This document shows, piece after piece, positions 60,370 to 64,000 of a stretch of DNA of 64,000 nucleotides. The position numbers and the translations under genes were made by a program. The stretch lies in NCBI GenBank assembly GCA_963729295.1, contig CAVSNJ010000027.1, forward strand, positions 248,001 through 312,000. Direction: 5' to 3'. The notes under the pieces are model-generated. The model was given only the letters and a program-made list of their open reading frames with translations. It was not told the origin of the DNA and made no database searches. The first letter of the stretch is position 1; each line of letters begins with the position of its first letter. The DNA is from DATJLY01 sp963729295. GTDB lineage: Bacteria > Pseudomonadota > Alphaproteobacteria > ATCC43930 > CGMCC-115725.

Positions 60370-61461
60370 TCAGGCTTTGTAGCGATGCGGCACGAACGGC
60401 ATGGATGCGACGCGCGCCGCGCGCGTGCTGCCGCGCACGACGAGGCCCAATTCGGTGCCGGTGGCCGCAAACGACGTTTCGACATAGCCCATGGCGACGG
60501 GGCCGCCGACGCTCGGCCCGAAGCCGCCGCTCGTGACGCGGCCCACGCTGCGCCCGTCCGGCGCCACGATCGGCGTGTCGTCGCGCGCCGGCGCCTTGTC
60601 GGCGGGCTTGACGCCCACACGCTTGCGGGCCGCGCCCTCGGCAAGCTGCCGCGCGATCACCGCCGCGCCCGGATATCCACCGTCTGCGCGCCGGCGCTTG
60701 GCGATGGTCCAGCCGAGCGCCGCCTCGATCGGCGTCGTCGTCTCGTCGATGTCGTGGCCGTAAAGGCACAGGCCCGCTTCGAGGCGGAGCGTGTCGCGCG
60801 CGCCCAATCCCGCCGGCTTCACCTCGGGCTCGGCGAGGAGCCGGCGCGCGAGCTGCTCGGCCGCCGCGCCGGGGACGGAAATCTCGAACCCGTCCTCGCC
60901 GGTATAGCCCGAGCGCGAGAGGATCGCGGCGATGCCGTCGAGCGTCCCCGGCGCCGCGCTCATGAAGGGCAGCGCGGCGCTGCCGGGCGCGATGCGGTCG
61001 AGCACGGCCGCCGCCGCCGGCCCTTGCAGCGCCAGCAGCGCGCGCTCGGGCAAGGGCCGCACTCCCGCCATGTGCCGGCCGAGATGGGCGATGTCGAACT
61101 CCTTGCGCGCGGCGTTGACGACGAGGAACAAATGATCGCCGCGGTTCGTCACCATGAGGTCGTCGAGAATCCCACCCGACTCGCTCGTGAAGAGCGTGTA
61201 GCGCATGCGGCCCGGCTCGAGCCCCACGATGTCGCCCGGCACGAGCGCCTCGAGCGCCTTGGCCGCGCCCGCTCCCTCGAGCCGCGCCTGCCCCATATGC
61301 GACACGTCGAAGAGCGACGCCGCGGCCCGCGTGTGCAGATGCTCGGCCAGGATCCCGGCCGGATACTGCACCGGCATATCGTAGCCCGCGAACGGCACCA
61401 TCTTTGCGCCGAGGCTCAGATGCAGGTCGTGAAGCGGCGTGCGCGCCAGGGCGTCGGACAT
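60370..61461 (-). CDS. gcvT: Aminomethyltransferase (glycine cleavage T protein)
   Basis: Releases ammonia and moves a methylene group to tetrahydrofolate. A 363-residue protein: HDLHLSLGAKMVPFAGYDMP at the start, LFDVSHMGQARLEG with the catalytic aspartate near residue 55, YTGEDGFEISV, and GARDTLRLEAGLCLYGHDID. First gene of the gcv operon. Its leader has a hairpin whose 3' arm is purine-rich and overlaps the likely ribosome site, and I see no glycine riboswitch in it. Confidence 0.95.
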   Translation of the reverse strand: MSDALARTPLHDLHLSLGAKMVPFAGYDMPVQYPAGILAEHLHTRAAASLFDVSHMGQARLEGAGAAKALEALVPGDIVGLEPGRMRYTLFTSESGGILDDLMVTNRGDHLFLVVNAARKEFDIAHLGRHMAGVRPLPERALLALQGPAAAAVLDRIAPGSAALPFMSAAPGTLDGIAAILSRSGYTGEDGFEISVPGAAAEQLARRLLAEPEVKPAGLGARDTLRLEAGLCLYGHDIDETTTPIEAALGWTIAKRRRADGGYPGAAVIARQLAEGAARKRVGVKPADKAPARDDTPIVAPDGRSVGRVTSGGFGPSVGGPVAMGYVETSFAATGTELGLVVRGSTRAARVASMPFVPHRYKA

Positions 61462-61479
61462 GGCCGCATCATATTCCCC

Positions 61480-61497
61480 CTCCCCCGCCGGGGGGAG
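61480..61497 (-). promoter_or_regulatory. Hairpin in the gcvT leader
   Basis: On the minus strand CTCCCCC, loop CGGC, GGGGGAG: a seven-base-pair perfect stem. Its right arm with the following GGGG is the only Shine-Dalgarno-like sequence before ATG 61461, so the hairpin could mask it. Confidence 0.4.
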
Positions 61498-61550
61498 AGC
61501 GGGCGCGCGAGGGCGTGACGGCGTTGCCCGGCGCGTCCGTATTATCTCTC

Positions 61551-61637
61551 GTCATGCCCGGCCTCCGTGCCGGGCATCCACGGGTTGTCGGTGCCGAAAG
61601 GAAATCGTGGATGGCCGGGACAAGCCCGGCCATGACG
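61551..61637. repeat. Dispersed palindromic repeat, type B
   Basis: An 87-base element with near-perfect inverted ends (GTCATGCCCGGCC and GCCCGGCCATGAC) and an inner pair ATCCACG/CGTGGAT. The pattern CATGCCCGG...GGGCATCCACG is a known type of intergenic repeat in Bradyrhizobium and relatives. It lies between gcvT and the arginine hydrolase gene and may end the rocD-arginine transcript. Confidence 0.75.
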
Positions 61638-61670
61638 GTCCGGAGAACGATCGCTTGAACTGAGTTCGCG

Positions 61671-62585
61671 CTACGAGGCGGACGCGGCCGCGGGCTCCCT
61701 TTGCGCGACCCGCTCGCGTGCCGCTTGCGCCGGACGCGAGCGCAGGTCGAGGCGCAGGGTCAGGCAGAAGGCCGAGCCGCCGCTCCGCGCGAACGCGGCG
61801 AGCGAGCTCTCGATGACACGGTAGCCGCGCTCGCCGAGACGCTCGCGGAGCCCGTCGCCGCAGCGCGACATGACGATGGCGTCATCGATGCAGACGGCGT
61901 TGGCGGCGAGATATGCGGCATCCTCGGGCGCCACGGCAATGCGCAGCTCGGGCTTCACGCGCGCATGGATCTCGCTCAGACCCTCGTCGGTGAAAGCCTC
62001 CGGCACGTAGAGCACCTCGCCGCCGGTCAACGGATTGAGCGCGGTGTCCATGTGATAGAAGCGCGGGTCGGCGAGCTGGAGCGCAACCGTCTCGACGCCG
62101 AGGATGTCCTCGACATAAGGCCGCGCGGTGAGGCTCGAGCGCGGCCCGTGCCCCATCCAGTAGAGCTGCCGCGTCGCGTCGAACACGCAATCGCCCGCGC
62201 CCTCGAGGAAAACCCCATCGGGGAGCTCGTGGATTTCCGCGATCTGGTGCTTCGCCTGAAGCTTCTCGAAGGCGCGGCGAAAGACCGGCTCCTCGCCCTG
62301 GCGCTCGGGGTGGCGGAAGCGCGCGAGCAGCGCCTTGCCGTCCATCACCACGGCGGAGTTGGCGGTGAAGACGAGGTCGGGCAGGCCGGGCTCGGGCGGC
62401 ACGAGCACGATCTCCGCGCCCAGATCCTTGAGGCGCGCCTCGAGCGCGCGCCATTCGCGCCGCGCCGCCGCCGCCAGCGATTTCGCTTCGCTCGCCCAGC
62501 TCTTCGGGTCCATCCACGGATTGATGGCATAGGTCACGCCGAAATGGCTTGGCCGGCACATCAGGATGCGCGGGGAATTCGTCAT
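61671..62585 (-). CDS. Arginine deiminase/dihydrolase-related (amidinotransferase-fold) protein
   Basis: A 304-residue pentein-fold hydrolase. Active-site segments: LPDLVFTANSAVVMDGK (acidic residue), FLEGAGDCVFD (glutamate-aspartate), DPRFYHMDTALNPLTGG (histidine) and the nucleophilic cysteine in SGGSAFCLTLRL near residue 275. These enzymes act on guanidino groups, for instance dimethylarginine or arginine, yielding citrulline, or ornithine plus ammonia in arginine dihydrolases. It follows rocD by 16 bases, which points to arginine-to-ornithine conversion feeding the transaminase. The last 15 residues are a low-complexity tail. Confidence 0.85.
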   Translation of the reverse strand: MTNSPRILMCRPSHFGVTYAINPWMDPKSWASEAKSLAAAARREWRALEARLKDLGAEIVLVPPEPGLPDLVFTANSAVVMDGKALLARFRHPERQGEEPVFRRAFEKLQAKHQIAEIHELPDGVFLEGAGDCVFDATRQLYWMGHGPRSSLTARPYVEDILGVETVALQLADPRFYHMDTALNPLTGGEVLYVPEAFTDEGLSEIHARVKPELRIAVAPEDAAYLAANAVCIDDAIVMSRCGDGLRERLGERGYRVIESSLAAFARSGGSAFCLTLRLDLRSRPAQAARERVAQREPAAASAS

Positions 62586-62601
62586 GGGAGTTTCTTCTCC
62601 T

Positions 62602-63831
62602 TTACGCGGCAGGACGGAGATGACTCGCTTCGATCTCGCGCAGCACCTCCTCGAACCGGTCGAGCGCCCAGTTGAGAACGTGCGCGGCGATGACGAGCGG
62701 CGGCGCGAAGCGCACGACCGTGTCGTGCGTGTCCTTCGACAGCACGCCCTTCTGCATGAGCCGCTCGCACACTTCGCGCGCGCTGGCGTAGCGCGGATCG
62801 ACCTCGGCGCCGACCAGAAGGCCGCGGCCGCGAATCTCCTTCAGCACCGGACTCTTGATCGCGCCCAAGCGCGCCAGCATGTGCGCGCCGAGATTTCGGC
62901 TGCGCTCGACGAGGCCCTCGTCCTCCATCACCGCGAGCGCTTCCAAGCCGACCGCGGCCGCAAGCGGATTGCCGCCGAAGGTCGAGCCGTGCGAGCCCGG
63001 CGTGAAGACGTCCATGAGCGCGCGCTTGCCGACGAGCGCCGAGACCGGCAGCACGCCGCCGCCCAGCGCCTTGCCGAGCACGAGCCCGTCCGGCACGGCG
63101 TTCTCGTGCTGGAACGCGAACCACGCGCCGGTGCGGCCAAGCCCGGTCTGCACCTCGTCGAAGATGAGGAGGACGTTGCTCTCGTCGCACAAGCGCCGCA
63201 GCCCCGCGAGATAGCCCGGAGGCGGCACCACGATCCCGCCCTCGCCCTGGATCGGCTCGATCAGGATCGCGGCCGTCTCGGGCGTGATCGCGCGGCGCAT
63301 CGCCTCGAGATCGCCGAACGGCACGGCGCGGAATCCGGGCGTGAATGGCCCGAACCCGTCGCGATAGGACTCCTCGCTCGAGAACCCGACGATGGTGGTG
63401 GTGCGGCCGTGGAAATTTCCCTCGGCGACGATGATCTCGGCGCGGCCCGCGGCGATGCACTTGACGCGATAGCCCCAGCGCCGCGCCGCCTTGATGGCCG
63501 TCTCGACCGCCTCGGCGCCGGTGTTCATCGGCAGCGCCCGGTCCATCCCGGTGACTTGGCACAGCTTCGCCAGGAACGCGCCGAGCCGGTCGGTGTGATA
63601 TGCGCGCGAGCACACGGCCAAGCGCCGCGCCTGCCCTTCGAGCGCCGCCAGGATGCGCGGATGCGCATGACCGTGGCTCACGGCGGAATAGGCGCTCATC
63701 ATGTCGACATAGCGGCGACCGTCGGCATCCCACAGGAAAGCCCCGTCCCCGCGCGTCAGCACGACCGGCATCGGGTCGTAATTGCGGGCGGCCCAGCGGG
63801 CCTCGAGCTCGATCGAATCCATCTCGCGCAT
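62602..63831 (-). CDS. rocD: Ornithine aminotransferase
   Basis: PLP enzyme of 409 residues moving the delta-amino group of ornithine to 2-oxoglutarate, giving glutamate semialdehyde. Landmarks: YDPMPVVLTRGDGAFLWDAD at the start, MNTGAEAVETAIKAARRWGY, the aspartate in LIFDEVQTGLGRTG and the lysine in VLGKALGGGVLPVSA near residue 260, then GSHGSTFGGNPLAAAV. Paired with the downstream arginine hydrolase, it forms a two-step route from arginine to glutamate semialdehyde. Confidence 0.93.
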   Translation of the reverse strand: MREMDSIELEARWAARNYDPMPVVLTRGDGAFLWDADGRRYVDMMSAYSAVSHGHAHPRILAALEGQARRLAVCSRAYHTDRLGAFLAKLCQVTGMDRALPMNTGAEAVETAIKAARRWGYRVKCIAAGRAEIIVAEGNFHGRTTTIVGFSSEESYRDGFGPFTPGFRAVPFGDLEAMRRAITPETAAILIEPIQGEGGIVVPPPGYLAGLRRLCDESNVLLIFDEVQTGLGRTGAWFAFQHENAVPDGLVLGKALGGGVLPVSALVGKRALMDVFTPGSHGSTFGGNPLAAAVGLEALAVMEDEGLVERSRNLGAHMLARLGAIKSPVLKEIRGRGLLVGAEVDPRYASAREVCERLMQKGVLSKDTHDTVVRFAPPLVIAAHVLNWALDRFEEVLREIEASHLRPAA

Positions 63832-64000
63832 CCTCTTACAACATGCGTATTAATTGCTCATTGAACGCCGCCAGACGCGCCGAACTCCGGGCCCCAAACA
63901 GCAGAATCTGTCGAATTGGCCGATGGTCCCGGCAACTATCTGCTGCGCGGCCCAAGCAGCGCCGCCGGGTAGCCGGCGAATCGCCGGACCGCCCGCAGCA
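63832..64000. other. Window edge; upstream of rocD
   Basis: Leftward promoter region of rocD, with a TAATAC -10-like hexamer on the minus strand at about 63848-63853. No complete gene; short frames on the plus strand end at once. A divergent Lrp-type regulator often occurs in this position in other genomes, but nothing here shows it. Confidence 0.4.

Noticed and set aside
61462..61670. Glycine riboswitch before gcvT
   Set aside because: No paired aptamer cores; the interval holds a short hairpin and a dispersed repeat.

Overview
The window is GC-rich, densely packed bacterial chromosome and reads as an alphaproteobacterium, most likely from the Rhodospirillales or a neighbouring order. Pointers are PhaR-controlled polyhydroxyalkanoate (PHA) genes, MetX/MetW methionine synthesis, a class II ribonucleotide reductase, a Coq7-type ubiquinone hydroxylase, DUF2125 and DUF1328 proteins, a MucR-like N-terminus, EcfG-type general stress promoters, and dispersed palindromic repeats of kinds familiar from alphaproteobacterial genomes. 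There is no plasmid, phage or IS signature. This placement is by recollection of families; no search was run.

Layout. 1-4.3 kb: 5'-truncated nrdJ, a ChaC-like cyclotransferase and a DUF2125 protein. 4.0-7.2 kb (minus): aromatic amino acid/histidine operon (chorismate mutase with a decayed prephenate dehydratase half, hisC, cyclohexadienyl dehydrogenase, small monooxygenase). 7.3-9.9 kb: metX-metW and a convergent methyltransferase. 10-12.5 kb: glutathione transferase, frameshifted enoyl-CoA hydratase, periplasmic isochorismatase-like protein. 12.6-16.7 kb: PHA locus (phaB, phaA, short PhaC-like synthase overlapping a coiled-coil partner gene, divergent phaR). 16.7-21.4 kb: signalling and regulation (PAS-GGDEF-EAL, XRE regulator, DUF1328 stress protein, MucR/cold-shock hybrid). 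21.4-27.8 kb: SDR plus a five-gene glycan island (methyltransferase, three glycosyltransferases, asparagine synthase). 27.8-34.5 kb: YedK, an operon of decarboxylase-like, deacetylase, quinone reductase and drug-efflux genes, then a Crp/Fnr regulator beside a perfect CRP-type site. 34.6-39.8 kb: a nitrile hydratase fusion, two secreted or hydrolytic enzymes, a stress lipoprotein, tRNA-Leu. 40-42 kb: MaoC, DedA, dsbB, coq7. 42-57 kb: a catabolic and transport region with an unusual ABC transporter, a molybdenum hydroxylase trio, amidohydrolase, fumarylacetoacetase-like hydrolase and MFS transporter. 57-61.5 kb: glycine cleavage operon (gcvT-gcvH-gcvPA-gcvPB). 61.7-63.8 kb: arginine/ornithine catabolism.

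How the genes work together. phaA and phaB make 3-hydroxybutyryl-CoA, the PhaC-like enzyme polymerises it, and PhaR represses. Two intergenic GGAAC-N16/17-CGTT elements lie correctly placed before small envelope-protein genes and a third lies before a regulator, suggesting a general stress regulon. The molybdenum hydroxylase, amidohydrolase, FAH-family hydrolase and MFS set resembles a pathway for an aromatic or N-heterocyclic substrate, which I cannot name.

Caution. At least eight single-base frameshifts interrupt otherwise well-conserved genes (nrdJ, enoyl-CoA hydratase, phaC-like, yciI-like, amidohydrolase, Mo-hydroxylase large subunit, and the MFS transporter at least twice). So many in ordinary genes points first to sequencing or assembly indels, not to real gene decay.
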